Assembly: GCA_014621425.1 (NCBI GenBank)
Contig: JAANBB010000127.1
Coordinates: 28,306-92,305, forward strand
Direction of reading: 5' to 3'
Source: Cylindrodendrum hubeiense
Lineage: Eukaryota; Ascomycota; Sordariomycetes; Hypocreales; Nectriaceae
DNA: 64,000 bases
Each line of letters starts with the position of its first letter. The first letter of the stretch is position 1. The notes beneath the pieces were generated by a model, which saw only the letters and a list, made by a program, of their open reading frames with translations, was not told where the DNA came from and searched no databases. Of this stretch, positions 11,530-23,657 are shown piece after piece. A program made the position numbers and the translations under genes.

Positions 11530-12110
11530 CTATTCCCGCTTGCGTCTAATCTTAGAAGTGGGCTGAAGGCCTGCCGTAGCGGGCACCCAGATGATAGGGA
11601 TATAGGCGAAGGAAGCCTAGAAGGCAGCACGAAAACCGGCCCCAAGTGCTTCGGTGCTGCCCTTGTAGGCGTACGGTGACCCCTGTATGTCCATGTTGGT
11701 CACCACACCAACGATGACTAGTTCCATGGACGTGCCGAACTAGGTGACTGTGTTGAAGACAGCCCCTTGAGAGCCTGGGTGTTGTCTGAGAACACTTCGG
11801 CGACGAGATTGAGGTCCTCCAGAACGCCGATGCGCTAGCCGATACCAGGCTGACTGTATACCAGAATCTGGCCCATCCCGTTCCCACGAAGCCTATATTG
11901 CAGCATGAGCCAGGTTCAATAGCCGCAGTGTAGTATGCTGACTGAGATAGGAAGACATTGCATCAGGGTGATGCCTTGCATGGTGCGAAACATGGTGAGC
12001 TGGATCCTGGTTTGGGCCAGTCCAATACATACTTGTCACCTACGGCACCAGCCATGGCGCTGATGTTGAGGAGTCATGCACCGCTCGTCAGGTTATTCAC
12101 GGACATAAGT
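11530..12110 (-). pseudogene. Decayed MFS multidrug (DHA2-type) transporter fragment
   Basis: On the minus strand, broken frames recall fungal MFS drug:H+ antiporters. There is an N-terminal block with AMAGAVGDKY (motif-A-like region), then FRTMQGI and LPISVSI. After an internal loss comes the typical C-terminal part KGAVFNTVT-stop-FGTSM, VGVVTN, GAGFRAAF-stop-ASFAYIP. At least two stops sit where family members have Gln (CAG to TAG) and Trp (TGG to TAG), changes in CpA/TpG context as RIP would leave. The whole middle of a roughly 500-residue transporter is absent. Limits are approximate. Confidence 0.6.
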
Positions 12111-13120
12111 TAGGAGTAAGTCTGGAGTAGGTTCTACCGTTTGGGGTTATTGCCACGTTATTATGGTTCCCTCATCATGAGACTAGATGGTGTTTGCCTA
12201 TCTAGCAGAAAATATTTGGCATTATATTACGGTATTTTAGGATCTGACTTGACGTACGTAGCAACTGACGATGTAAATGTAGACTTTTAGGCATGAATAC
12301 ACCTAGATATCAAGATGCCAATAGTATGATCTTTCTGGACGATATATTTCGATTCGCAATTATCATTATTATGAATATCCAATAGATTGTATGTTTTGCT
12401 CGTGCAAACCAACCCTTTTCTTCGTGTGGCTAAAATTAGATGCGAAACAGTGTGTCGGGTGGATATGGCTTGCTGGCCAGTGATAAAACGTGAGCTCAAG
12501 GGGTCATTTAAGACATTGCCGAACTCTCTCGTTTAAAGGTCATCTTTGTCAGACTTTACAGCTTATGTGTGCCTGCAGCTTCTGTACTTTCTTGGTCCCG
12601 GCCCAGCTGGTACTATAGTCTTTAATTCTTAACAATTTTCTCTCATTCTTTGATAGCTTAACTTCCTACTATATGATAACACACTCTACGCATTAGGATT
12701 ATCAATTGCTTGTGTATTTGAAGCATGGTTGTAGTCCTATTTTCTGGATTTTGGTGGAGATCAATTCTGTTACTCTAAAGCTACCAAATTTGCGGCTGGT
12801 GGGGGTGGCTAGTTTTGCCCGGTGAGCTTTCGTGCCTTTTCCAAAGCATCAGACATGAGCGGATCCCCGGTCATATACCGTGATTTAGCAATGACCCGGC
12901 CAGCAAGCCCAGCGACTAATAGTTGAATCTTAGGAGCAGCAGTAATCAGTCCCTAAATGGACACTTATGTTAACAACCTAGTCCGAGCTGTCTCACACAT
13001 TCGGGTAGCCTTTGCTTCGCGTCTTCGTTCTCATATTATTGTCTGTCGCAGGTTTCTGTTATGGATGAGTCTGTGGTTTTAATTTTCGCCTTAGCCTTGG
13101 GCCCTGATGTAGCAGGGATA
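12111..13120. other. Intergenic, no gene seen
   Basis: AT-rich stretch; the 70-codon minus frame at 12287-12499 has no support. No RNA gene recognised. Confidence 0.45.
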
Positions 13121-13124
13121 CTAA

Positions 13125-13281
13125 CCGTGGGGCGTTTCCGAAATGAATGGGATGATTTTAGCAGTGGGGCATTTCCGAGATACTGTGTACAATGAAGCAA
13201 GGACGATAATAACAGTGGGGCGTTTCCGAAATACGATAAAAGCAGGGAGGGACAATTGTAACAGTGGGGCGTTTCCGATAT
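13125..13281. repeat. Four interspersed copies of a ~20-bp word, CAGTGGGGCGTTTCCGAAAT
   Basis: Copies begin near 13125, 13162, 13213 and 13262. Copies 1, 3 and 4 share GTGGGGCGTTTCCGA exactly and copy 2 has one change (GCG to GCA). Spacers of about 17, 31 and 29 bp are unrelated, so only the word is conserved. The cluster lies 0.3-0.4 kb upstream of the beta-lactamase-like gene. It could be a transcription-factor site cluster or remnants of a minisatellite. Confidence 0.7.
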
Positions 13282-13564
13282 GAAATGAAGCTGAAGGATT
13301 TCAAGATAGATATTTACTGCATACACGAAGCCTCGTGTACGCCTGCGCCTCCTTGCTCATGCAGGGGCGGCTGAACTGGATCTACGGTCAAGTTTACTGT
13401 GCATATAAGATGAACGTCTACCCGGCTTTTCCCCCTTATCAATTTTATATCAGGCTGGAACAACAACTTGCAACTTTTGTACCTTTCTTAAGTCGCCAGT
13501 GACCACCCTCAGCATAACAATTTTTGCTACCTTTTCCTGCCTACTGTTGGCCATACTCATCACC

Positions 13565-15430
13565 ATGTTGGCTTTTCTTGGATGGTTGACGACAGTCACC
13601 ATTGTCGCCGCTGCCACGAGTAATAACGACTGCGTCTTAGCAGGACCGGACTATCCATCACCTTCGAAACTCTCCAATGCCCAATCGTTGGTTGAGGCAA
13701 CCGCCAAGTTCGAAAATCAGCTACAAAATATCACGCTCGGTCTGAATGCGAACGATACGGCGTGGGCTGTGGCCTTGTTCTCGTCCAAGGAGAACAAAAC
13801 TCTATACGAGCACTATTATACGCCTCCGATCGATGTTGGAGTAGACAAGGTTGACAAACATTCTATTTTTCGCATAGGAAGCGTTTCGAAGGTTTTCAGT
13901 GTGTGGTCTTTCCTCATCGAAGCGGGTGATCGTTACTTCAACGATCCCATTACCAAATATGTCCCTGAACTTGCGAATTTGTCCAACAATGCACAGCCGG
14001 GTGTCTTGTATGACGACATCAACAACGTCAGATGGGAAGAGGTGACATTGGGTGAACTCGCCAGTCAAGCAGCGGGTATTCCTCGCGATCGTACGCAAAC
14101 TTCAGTCTCCAGCCTGTGGAACGAATTACTGACAAAAGTACCTTGAACAGCGACCGCCAATGACTTATCAACGCAAATGCCGGGCCTAGAGATTGAAAGC
14201 CTATTTGGATTTGCATCCCTTGATAACAGCGAGCTAATTACTTGTGATTTTGAGGGCTCACGGCCCTGCTCTCGTCAAGGTATATGATTCCAAATCACGC
14301 GACTGAGTGAATTCCTCAGTTCTAACGTTCTATTTACAGAAATGTTCGCCTATCTTTTGAAACAGCACCCAATCTATGCAGCGCAACATTCTCCAGCTTA
14401 CAGCAATATCGCTTTCACCTTGCTTGGATACGCCCAGGAAGCCATCACGGGTAAAAGCCTCAGTGCTTCCGTGAAATCAAGTATCATCGATGCACTAGGA
14501 ATGACGAATAGTTCCTATGAGATAACCCCGAAATCTGGAGGGGTCATCCCGGGAGCCAATGCTACGGAAATTGGTTGGGATACGGATCTCGGAGAAGCGG
14601 CACCCTCGGGCTCATTTTACAGCTCGACAGCTGATATGGTCAATGCTGCGCAGGCAATGATACAGTCTAGGCTCATTACACCCGGCCAAACACGCCGATG
14701 GTTCAGACCTTCTATTCAGACGGGCTACCTGAGTACCTCTGTTGGTGCTCCCTGGGAGATCCGTTATCTGACGAATCCCAACCAACACTTGGTCGAAGCC
14801 TTCACAAAAATGGGTGATCTGGGCAATTATCATGCAGGTCTTGCATTTTCATCTCAGCATGACCTGGGTTGGGTTGTCCTTACTGCAGGAACGGCCGATG
14901 CAGCGACTGAGGAAGTTCGCAACGAACTATTTAACGCGTTTGGTGATATATTCATTCCCACGGCAGAGAAGCAGGCAAAAATAGAAGCTGTTACCAACTT
15001 CAACGGGTCATATATTGACAAAAGTACGAATAGCTCTCTGACTATCCTCGCTGGAACCGATGGTCGACCTGGCCTCGGTATCACCAGTTTCTTCAGCCGC
15101 GGAAAGGAGATCATAGGACCAAACAGCCCTCTGATTTCTCTCTATGGAGCTGGGGAGTCAGGGCACCTCTACCCGTCGCAGCTACGCACTGTGAGACAGA
15201 GATGCAATGGGACGGGAACCTATGTTTCTCGCCTGGGGTTTAAAGCTACATTCTTCAGTGAGAAACAAGCCGGTCAACTGGTAGACCCCTGCTTGATGGC
15301 CTGGACTGCGCTTGGTGCCCCTACATACGGACATGTATCATTGGATGACTGGGTGTTTGAAATGGGAGAGGATGGGAGAGCTCAATTCCTAGATGCTAGG
15401 ATGTGGAGACTAAAGCTCGAGCGGGTATGA
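13565..15430 (+). pseudogene. Secreted serine beta-lactamase/transpeptidase-like protein, one internal stop
   Basis: Exons 13565-14279 and 14340-15430 join in frame through a 60-nt intron (GTATATG to TTTACAG), giving 602 codons. I chose ATG 13565 because it opens a good signal peptide and has a CACC context; no ATG exists for the longer open frame. Class C beta-lactamase/PBP-like motifs are present: SVSK (Ser-x-x-Lys nucleophile block) in exon 1 and YSN (Tyr-x-Asn) early in exon 2. A C-terminal domain like that of the fungal ARB_00930-type beta-lactamase-like proteins follows, with several N-glycosylation sites. Codon 194 is TGA (14144-14146), with full homology-type sequence continuing on both sides. 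No alternative intron removes it. Either a recent nonsense allele or a sequence error; fungal members of this family are usually presumed hydrolases of unknown substrate. Confidence 0.72.
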
Positions 15431-16187
15431 GAAGACTCATTGCAGGTGCCGCGGAACGGTTTGGCTGTGGGTTCAGGGCTAGACTATGACCTCAAAGAGT
15501 AGAAGGGAGAACAGAGCAAGAGCAAATTAGGTAGGGTTAGAACAGGGCTGTTGTAAAGATTAGTGTTGTAGCACGGGGTTTTCTGAACGAGGGAAAACAG
15601 CAAGCTTAGCGTAATTGATGGTTCTGTAGCATGATAAATGATTTCCCGGGGACTATACCGACCAAGATGCCGATAATCTTATGAATTGACAGTAGACTAA
15701 GAGACACGTTTAACTTTCTTATGTATAAACCAAGATACATTGCTTGTTTGGTGAAATTCTCACCACTAAGTTGCATCCTTTATTATGCTGTATTCAACTC
15801 CTCTTTGAAAGTGTGTCAAATGAAAGACTCAGCTAGGGAGTGCTGGATCGACTACATGCGACAATCAACATTTACTTGTCTCCAAGCCATGGCCCTTATT
15901 CCCCTTTCACAGCAAGCTTTTGTTCATGAATGGTGATTCAAAAGTGGACCCTACTCTCTGAACAAAGAGATCATTGTCTGAACAAAGGGGCCACTACTGC
16001 CCGTGAATCACCTGTATATGGTATTAATACTGGGTGTGAAAATTGGATCCTTAAGTGATTGACGGGTATAAATAGAGGCATAAATGATACCCAAGAAGCA
16101 CCTTGACTAGACTTTCCCATATGCAAATATCTCAACGCAACTCGCACTGCTGCAACCAAATATTTGACTAAGACCAGACAATCCAAC
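15431..16187. other. Intergenic, likely holds promoter of the small CxxC gene
   Basis: No supported ORF. A TATA-like TATAAATA sits near 16068, about 120 nt upstream of the ATG at 16188, which would suit a promoter for the downstream gene. Confidence 0.4.
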
Positions 16188-16445
16188 ATGTCAAACGAAT
16201 CCGGAAATACCTGCCTATACTGCGGCAAAGCCGAAGAAGATCTAGCATACGGAGGGCGTTGTAGGAAATGTTTCCTCGAAATCATGGACCTGGACATGGA
16301 AGTTGTACAGGCGGGTACCCGATTCGGGCCAATGGGAAAATGTGCAACCTGTAATAAGGAGTATCCAAGCCGTCAACTCCTTTGGGATGCCCAAGGTCGG
16401 CAGAGATGCCCGCCATGCAAGGCAACCGAGATCCCCAAAAAGTAG
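16188..16445 (+). CDS. Small double-CxxC zinc-ribbon-like protein
   Basis: An 85-aa ORF starting at the first ATG (16188). It contains four Cys pairs: CLYC and CRKC in the first half, CATC and CPPC in the second. That spacing would bind one or two Zn ions as in zinc ribbons. No signal peptide or membrane segment. A TATA-like box lies about 120 nt upstream. I do not recognise the family, and no neighbour suggests a role. It could be a genuine small gene or a remnant of a larger one; the regular Cys pairs argue for coding. Confidence 0.5.
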   Translation: MSNESGNTCLYCGKAEEDLAYGGRCRKCFLEIMDLDMEVVQAGTRFGPMGKCATCNKEYPSRQLLWDAQGRQRCPPCKATEIPKK

Positions 16446-19400
16446 GACAATCAGGCTGGGATTGGCGACGTCTCTCGTGGCGTATAGGCAAGAATAGACT
16501 CAAGATAAAATGGATTCATAACAGATAAATCCAAGAAGTGAGCATTACACAAATACTGAGGTTCGGAGGTAGTGCGCTCCTAGAAATGTGAACCATGGTT
16601 TGGGATTGGTCAGGAAAATAATGAGACTTTTAATTAGAAGATATTGTGGAGTAAACTGGAATACCCAATAGACCCAATCCAATATTTTCGACAAGAAACA
16701 ATGGGGTAATTAGGCAATTTGAACCCTCCTTGAAACGTAATCCCCCACCCGCAATCTGGCTCGAGATCTCCATCAAGCCTGTCGAGTATAGTCGTCAGGG
16801 TTTCTGTGACCCCCAAGGATCAATTGACATGCCTCCATACCATAGGCTCACCACAACAGTAGCCGCAATGATAGACTTGTCTATGGAGATAAACCATCTC
16901 CATCCGGAGGCGGAGTTCGACGGATCTCTAGCAGGCCATATGCGGCGGCGCTATTGATGAAGAAGCAACTGAAGGAGTCGAATTAGATGTGTAAGGTCGA
17001 AAGAGTACGTTGGTCAAAAGGTTCTAGTGTCGCACGTAGAAAGTAAAAGAGGACATCGTAAGTTCGGCACACTGGCTATCGACCTGACTGTCGTTAGATA
17101 AAGGGTTTCAGGACGTAGGCTTATATCCCAACTCACACAACCAGGTCCACGTTTGACAACCATATTGGGAGTCTCTTAGATGTCAAGCACACACCATATC
17201 TCTTGGACGGCCGGGTTAAGATGTGTTCCAATCCCACGAAGGAGATTCGTTTGGTCATTCGAAGAAGTTTGGTATACAATGGGAACCCTCGTTGTATGAA
17301 CCAAACTGAACATGGGTGGCCCAAAATTTCGCCAAACAAAGAAGGCAAATACAGTGGATCGGAGAGGGTCTTGCAGTCGCGCGTTGATGGGCCCCTTGAA
17401 GTCGTAGATGTAGCGGTTCAGGGGGATCCGCGGGCTGTAAGCTCTCGACGATGGGGTTCTCTCGAATTGTTGACTTCCGGTGCTGAGTTCAACCTTACAG
17501 TTAGCAAAGCAGTTACCCGGTTTAGTCGAAATGGGATCGCCGGGGAGGAGGCAAGCATACCTTGACGTAAAATCGACACTGTGACAGACACACATTGAGA
17601 AGGCCATCTTTAAGCAACCCAAACTTGTCCCCTTCGTTCCCGTATATGAACTTGTGATATAGGCGAGAGCGAAGACGATGTTGGTGGCGATTTCAGGTCG
17701 GTGCCAGAGGGAGGGCCAGAGGGAGGGCTATTTGTGCTCATCCCGAAGACTCCTGACGCCTACACCAACACGCAGAATTTGCTGTTGTCAGGCCCCTTTC
17801 CATCCCTTCAGGAGACGGATAGACTGGTCACTTTGCGGATCAACGGTGGATATTGGGCCTAATCCTGGCCGCAGGACAGAGCACCTCGACATGGTGTGTA
17901 GATTGACGATACGTAGGCGGCTTCGAGTGGCGTTCTAGATGGGCGTCGGAGGACGGAATGGAAGGCATCGACCACACCGCTAAGATGTGGAAACCAGGTG
18001 TATGAGAAGAGAGAAGAGGGAACAAAACACAATGGTTGAGAACAGGGATGATGCGAGGATCAAGATTGGAGACGATGGGAGTAGAAGCCTGGAGGAACCT
18101 TGGGGAGCTGGGCTCTCAGGTCATCTTAGTGAACCACGCATAAGCGCGTAAAGACGGCGACACGACCACCAGATCAAGTCCCGGACGATAACCACAGGGG
18201 TGTGTTTAGTAGTATTATGAGTGCGGACCCGTCTCGAGATGGTGTGACAGATTCAGCCAGCAGGATCAAACTAGAGGGCGCGAGGTACTTCGTAGAACCT
18301 TCTTCACGTTGGCATATCCACCCACACCAGCATCTCATCAGTGCCCTGTAGCTCCGTCAGCTGCAAGGTCAGCTCGCTCGCCTGGTTTGACGCGACGAAG
18401 TCTGGCGCCCCTTCGAATCCACTTTCCAGGCCCGTTGCCATCGCCATCGCCATCTAAACGTCGCCAGTCCGCGTCCGCAGTCCCAGCGGCTGCTTCATGT
18501 GTGTGAAGCTAAGGTGGGCAACGGCAAGAGACAGTAATTGAGCCATCCGTATCTAGTAACCCGATGCGTGAGACCCTGTCCGCTTGGCTTTCCGGAAAGG
18601 CCAACTTTGTGGGGGGGTGTTAGGACTCGATGTTTTTGGTATGGCTCATCCAACCGAACATTCCAGCGCCCACGAACACAATTGGAGACTTTGTGATTTC
18701 AACCAGCGCATGCTTCCGGCAGCGTGATCTATTCGGTCTCGTTGGCGTCATGCGCCCGCGAGGTACCAGGATGTTCTATGCAGAGACGTATTCGGCTTTT
18801 CAGTTGGATTGAATCTTCCCATCCCTCTGACCCTTTCATAATCCCTCCCGTGTTTAGTGGCTTGATTTCGTCACAGAAACAGAATCGCAGTGCTTTTTGG
18901 CTCACCGGCTCTGGTGGTTTCCGGGCCGCTCTCATCGGGCGTTCCGTCAAAAGCAAAAGAAAAGATGCCAACGGGCGCACGCAATCGCTTTAATGGCAAC
19001 GAAGGCATCAAGTATAGATAATTCCCGATGAACAGCGATCTATACCATCTCACACACCATGCCGAAGCGAGCATTGTGAAAGGTGTCGCGCGCTCAGGGA
19101 TTCCAGGGGGTACGCCACGTGGAAATCTTGAGTCCGTCGCGAGTTGTTTTTCATGACTCGCGACACCCAGCAGCCCGTGCATCAACAAATGGCCACGACC
19201 CCCTCCCTGCTCGCCGTGGGCTCCAGGTTTGCAGTTTGTAGTCCCTGGACGGGACGATCTAGGTCGCGGATGCAGCGTGGCCATGTACCAGACACCTTAA
19301 CCGGACATTTGAACTCATCCATCGAGAAACATTGACGCATCTCATTCGACCAAACCACTTTTCATCTTCTCTAAGAGGACCTTAGATGCCCCCTTGGACA

Positions 19401-21681
19401 AACAATAGCCGACGAAATGGAACGGGGCTGATGATCACCATGCATTTCTTCGTCCACGCACATACGAGCTGGGCGTCCTACATTCGTGCAGGTTTCCAGC
19501 TTCTGGCCAGGCCGGCCATGGCCTTGGCTTAGAAAGAAGCTCGGGTCAGTGGCCAGGTCACCGACCTACAGATCACTATCTCACGGTTCCAGGCCATGCG
19601 TCTCTACCATGGGGGCAGTGATTGGATCTTTTCACCGAATACTGTATGCTGTAGGCAAACTATGAGATGTCATTTGCAATTAGATACCACACACAAGGAT
19701 GCCATATCCAAACAGCATTGACTTAGAACGAAGTATTTTTATCTCGTTTTCCCTCCATGATACGGCGGTCGAGCTGACGGACAGCATCGAGCCCGAGACC
19801 CCCCCACCCCCCCCCCCCCCTCGGAGATGACGTTACAAAGGTGTCACCCAAGCGCTTTGCTATGTGAGTCGACCACATGTTACTAGCCTCCAATCGCGTA
19901 CCCAAGAACAAACAACGTACCAATCTTGATTGGAGAGTGACTAGCAAATACACTCCACCCACCATCGGTCACCCAGCGCTAAACCGGTGAAGAGGATGCC
20001 ACACAGCCTGTGCTGTTACTAATCGAAAGTGGCTAGAGTACTTTCATGGCCACTTTTCACGGGGGGGATTCATGGCCCCCCCTGAGTGCAGCCCAGCCTC
20101 GGCGCGGCCCCGTCGAACCAACTTCCGGACAAGGCGAAAAACGGACCAGGCACAGATCGCTTCCCTTCACTCTTGCCCACCGGCCTTACCAGACCCAGGC
20201 CCTCGGGCATGTTAGATGTGGAGGCATCATTACGGCCGCCTGCCAGACCTCAGGGGCTGATGTCGACATGGACACTGCAGGTTGACGAGAAGGGTTTGCA
20301 ATTGCCTCGACTGGCCGCTGTAGTGTCCACTGTAGCCTTATCTGAGATTCCGAGATCGTTTGAAGTTGACTGCGGACGCACCAAGCCAACGACAGATAAG
20401 ATGAACTGAGGAGACTGACATCCCCAACTTTGTGGAACAGGGAAGAGACTCTACATCATTAGGGGCCGGATGCCACGCCCCACTGTCAGATTCATTGATC
20501 TGCCAAATTCCAGATCTCAAGATAGCCTCTGGGGTTGCAGGCGGACCTGCAACACCCCGCTGGACGCTAGGAACGGGAGTCAACGCCCAAGTCGCTCAAT
20601 CGAATCTCCTGGAGAGAAGTAAAAGAGGGTTTCGTCACTCGAGCAAGGCGCTCTAGCCCGACGCATTTAGACCTCGCCGAAACTTCTTACAGCGGAAGCC
20701 TCGGCCAGGGTCCAGCTATTCGGGGGATGTGTCTTTAACGTCTCCCGGCCGCGCACCCGCAATTCCGCCGGGGAGCAACGTCAGATTACGCGTAGTGGAC
20801 CTTGACACTTGACTACTGCGCGAGCTCATTGCTTTTTCTCATTGATCGATCCATACTCGGCTTCCCAGCAGATTTTTTTCGTTGAGATAACTTCTTTTCG
20901 GCTTCACCTCTAGTCATCTTAGCAAGGCCCATTATGCGGCCAACAGGAGCATATGGCAACCACCACGGCTTAGCAAATTTCTCGATCGTCACCGGATCCA
21001 CTGCTTAGCTCCAAAACGGCGATGCGGTGAACGGGCCTCGTGTTTCTTGCTTGCTGTCTCGAATCAACAACGGATGAAGCTGAGACACGAGACAGATGTG
21101 TCCCCTGGGCCAGTTTGCCCAATTTCCCCAGAGATAATAATACGAGAAATTATGCAGGGGTTTAATGAGATGCACTGGAAAATACAATCACTGAATCGGG
21201 GTTGGTATTGCTCATGGAGCAGAGCCTCAATATGGTTCGCGAATCAGGCAACATGCTTGGACCGTGAGCAGTTGCCTCGTCGGCAAGGACACTCCATACA
21301 GCCACCACCGCACACTAAATGAGCATAGAAAGTCGTAGAAATTCGCAGAAGGAATCCGCTAACTGTTTCCAAAGATCACTGGGATCACCCCTTTCTCCCC
21401 AGAGCGTGTTGCGTCATCTCCTAAAGGTCAGCCAGGAGAGGTTTACTGAGGTTCCCATCTCAAGTGAGTCATTGTGCCTGGATGAGAAACGAATCACTCC
21501 TGTTGAAAGTGCTTGAAAAACCCCCGTCAGTAGACACTTTGTGGGCTGGCTACTTACAGTTCGCCAAACGGCTCTGCCACCTAATCTCTAATCTGCATAC
21601 CAGAATAGCCCACCTTACGACCAGATAGGCGAAGGTACGCATCGACATCTCGAAAGCCTACTATTAACTGGATTCATACAT
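16446..21681. other. 5.2-kb gene-poor stretch
   Basis: No gene I can support. Frames such as 17176-17622 minus (proline/serine rich, possibly exon-like around GTAAGG), 18871-19284 minus and 20813-21001 minus show no domain I can name. There is a C-homopolymer run at about 19798-19820 and a G8/C7 mirrored patch at about 20060-20086. Composition changes between AT-rich and GC-rich patches, as in old, decayed accessory DNA. Confidence 0.4.
19798..19820. repeat. Poly-C tract
   Basis: A near-pure run of C interrupted by a single A; the longest uninterrupted part is 14 C. Such runs are prone to length error in reads and polymerase slippage. Confidence 0.8.
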
Positions 21682-22566
21682 TTAATCCGAGTTCAAGATT
21701 TCATTAATCATCTCTGCCCATTTCCATGGGCTTCCTTCGTCGGGGTGGCTGCCCGTAACCGCGTTGTAGTACTCCCATCCCATGACGCCCCCAATTCTAG
21801 GGTATCGCGTGAGCAGCTCCTTCAGACAATTCTCTAACTCGTCATCCTTCACCCAACCTGCACCGTTGGCGGGGTTCGTCACCAGTCCTACGACAATCTT
21901 CTCCTGCGGCCATCCTCGTGCGATGATAGAGTCGTACCCATGCGGCTTGCTCATATCGCCCCAGCCACAATAGAACTGGGTGTTGTACCAGGCTATCCGC
22001 GATCCTAGTCCCTTCTCCAACTCCTCTATGTTGAAACCGCCCAGATTCTGCTGGTTAAGCATGGCGGGCGCGACAGGGGCAAGTGTTACGAGGAAAGATT
22101 GCCCGAAGTCAGTCTTCAAGTGATCGATAAGGCGAACGACTCCTCCGAGAGACATGGCTTCCTCAATATCCAAGTCCAGCCCATCGAGCCCAGCCCAAGC
22201 GATCATCTTCCGAAGCGGTTGGTAGTATTTATGGAAGCCCTCGAGTGTACCATCAAGCCTAGTGTACGAGCCTTGGGCCGCACCGCCCAACATGCCTAGC
22301 ACTTTGATTCCCGCAGCCTGAAGCTGGCGGACCTCTGTCCACAGAACGTCGAACTTTTTGGAGTCGTAGAGATGGTCATTCAAGGTGATTCTGTCGGGCG
22401 CGTTCAGGTGGATTGCGGCGACGATAACGTGGGTAACGCCGGCCGAGGGCTTCAGAGCGGGGAGGATGGAGATGTACTCGCCCTTGGAGTACTGGGTCTG
22501 GTGGTAGTAAATGACCCGAGGGCGGTGGGGCTTGCTAGTGACGGATTCTGGTAGAGGGAGTCGCAT
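21682..22566 (-). CDS. Glycoside hydrolase family 18 protein, no signal peptide
   Basis: Single exon, 294 codons from ATG 22564-22566; the longer frame to 22590 lacks ATG. The protein follows the GH18 TIM-barrel plan. There is an early beta strand (PRVIYYHQTQ), then LGMLGGAAQGSY, then the catalytic signature GLDGLDLDIEE (D-x-x-D-x-D-x-E with the acid/base Glu). Later come FLVTLAPVAP, WYNTQFYCGWG and a final GVMGWEYYN strand. It lacks a secretion signal and carbohydrate-binding modules, so it probably acts in the cytosol or after cell lysis. Fungal proteins of this short type are annotated as chitinases or endo-N-acetylglucosaminidases; the sequence does not tell which. Confidence 0.85.
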   Translation of the reverse strand: MRLPLPESVTSKPHRPRVIYYHQTQYSKGEYISILPALKPSAGVTHVIVAAIHLNAPDRITLNDHLYDSKKFDVLWTEVRQLQAAGIKVLGMLGGAAQGSYTRLDGTLEGFHKYYQPLRKMIAWAGLDGLDLDIEEAMSLGGVVRLIDHLKTDFGQSFLVTLAPVAPAMLNQQNLGGFNIEELEKGLGSRIAWYNTQFYCGWGDMSKPHGYDSIIARGWPQEKIVVGLVTNPANGAGWVKDDELENCLKELLTRYPRIGGVMGWEYYNAVTGSHPDEGSPWKWAEMINEILNSD

Positions 22567-22950
22567 TTTCGAGGTTGCTGCTTGGATCAAGATTAAGAGT
22601 AAAGTGAGGGTTTGAAGGTCCTGGCTCAGTGCCGACTGGAGCTAGGTGAGACAGGTCATCTGAGCTGGAAGCACGCGCTTAAGTCACGTTTCAGCCAATG
22701 ACTGATGAGCACCAAAATCACAGTACTGCTTATCACCATTCAATGCATGAACAGGGAAACCTTACCACAAAAGATTTGTCATTAAATCGAGGATTATAAG
22801 ATTCCCCTCAATCCGCAGCTAGAAAAACCATCGGCTTAAGCATGGGCGTTTCTTTGCCATTGATAAATAAATGCTCGTCAGTCGGCCTGTGTCGTCGAAT
22901 AAGGCTACTTCTGCTACCCTATACAGAGGGACCAATAGGCAAAAAAAGAA
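22567..22950. other. Intergenic spacer with Pol III terminator
   Basis: Upstream region of the GH18 gene and downstream region of tRNA-Leu. The run of seven A at 22941-22947 is T7 on the minus strand, the terminator for the tRNA gene. No other feature seen. Confidence 0.6.
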
Positions 22951-23050
22951 TGATGAGACTGGGATTCGAACCCAGGAGGATTGCTCCACCAGGAATATGG
23001 AGTTAAGGTGATCCTTAACCTGGCGCCATAACCAACTCGGCCATCTCACC
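22951..23050 (-). tRNA. tRNA-Leu (anticodon AAG) with an 18-nt intron
   Basis: On the minus strand the acceptor stem GGTGAGA pairs with TCTCATC, followed by discriminator A. The D arm reads TGGCCGAGTTGGTTATGGC, the class II pattern of tRNA-Leu. The anticodon stem CCAGG pairs with CCTGG, and the loop reads TTAAGG with anticodon AAG (23014-23016 complement). An intron (22995-23012) follows one base after the anticodon and contains CCTTAA, able to pair with the anticodon region. A long variable arm and T arm CTGGGTTCGAATCCCAG follow. Seven T end the transcript. Confidence 0.9.
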
Positions 23051-23657
23051 CGGGGTCTCAAGGATCCGCTTGTGGATTGGTGATTCTTTCGGTTCATTGT
23101 CGTTCTTATGCGGTGGGTGACGAGGAGCCCCCCACGTTGTCCTCCGGAAATATCCCTCAATCACGTACATTCCTTTGTGGTTCATGAAAATTCGACCTGT
23201 AATCATCAGTCATAGTAATCCAGAGATAAAAATCGCACACATTCAAGAATAGTGGTCATATCAATGGCAGCGAGGCGGGCAAAGAAGTAGTTGACGTGAA
23301 GAGTTTGTTGTAATTGTGTAAGTGTCACAATGTCACAATGTCACAATGTCACGTGATATTCTTGCAACATCATAGCCACATCACGCAGCTGCAGCAGCCG
23401 GAAAGTTTAAATGAAGGGAAAGATAACATGCTTTATTGTAAAGCCTCTACAACTCTATACATATTCATTGTATTGTTAATTGAGCTTGTATAAGGTGGTA
23501 CGTGTGTCTGGCAAAGAAGAGGATGTTGGCAGGAACATATTTAAGCTATAGCAGCTCTATGATAACTATCTTCAGACTTCATGTCTTCAGACATTTCATC
23601 TCCATCAACCTCTTCCTGCCCGGCCTCTTCGTAATATTTTTGCTTGTCCCCAGCATC
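23051..23657. other. Intergenic with a short GTCACAAT tandem repeat
   Basis: No gene seen. About 23319-23351 holds three to four tandem copies of an 8-bp unit GTCACAAT, ending in GTCACGTGA. Confidence 0.6.

Noticed and set aside
13125..13281. CRISPR array
   Set aside because: Eukaryotic sequence, only four short words, uneven spacers and no cas genes.
17176..17622. 148-codon minus ORF
   Set aside because: Possible exon remnant but no family recognised and no splice chain found.
20813..21001. Short minus ORF with a PWWLPYAPV stretch reminiscent of cytochrome P450 fragments
   Set aside because: Too short and no heme-binding motif or other P450 block nearby.
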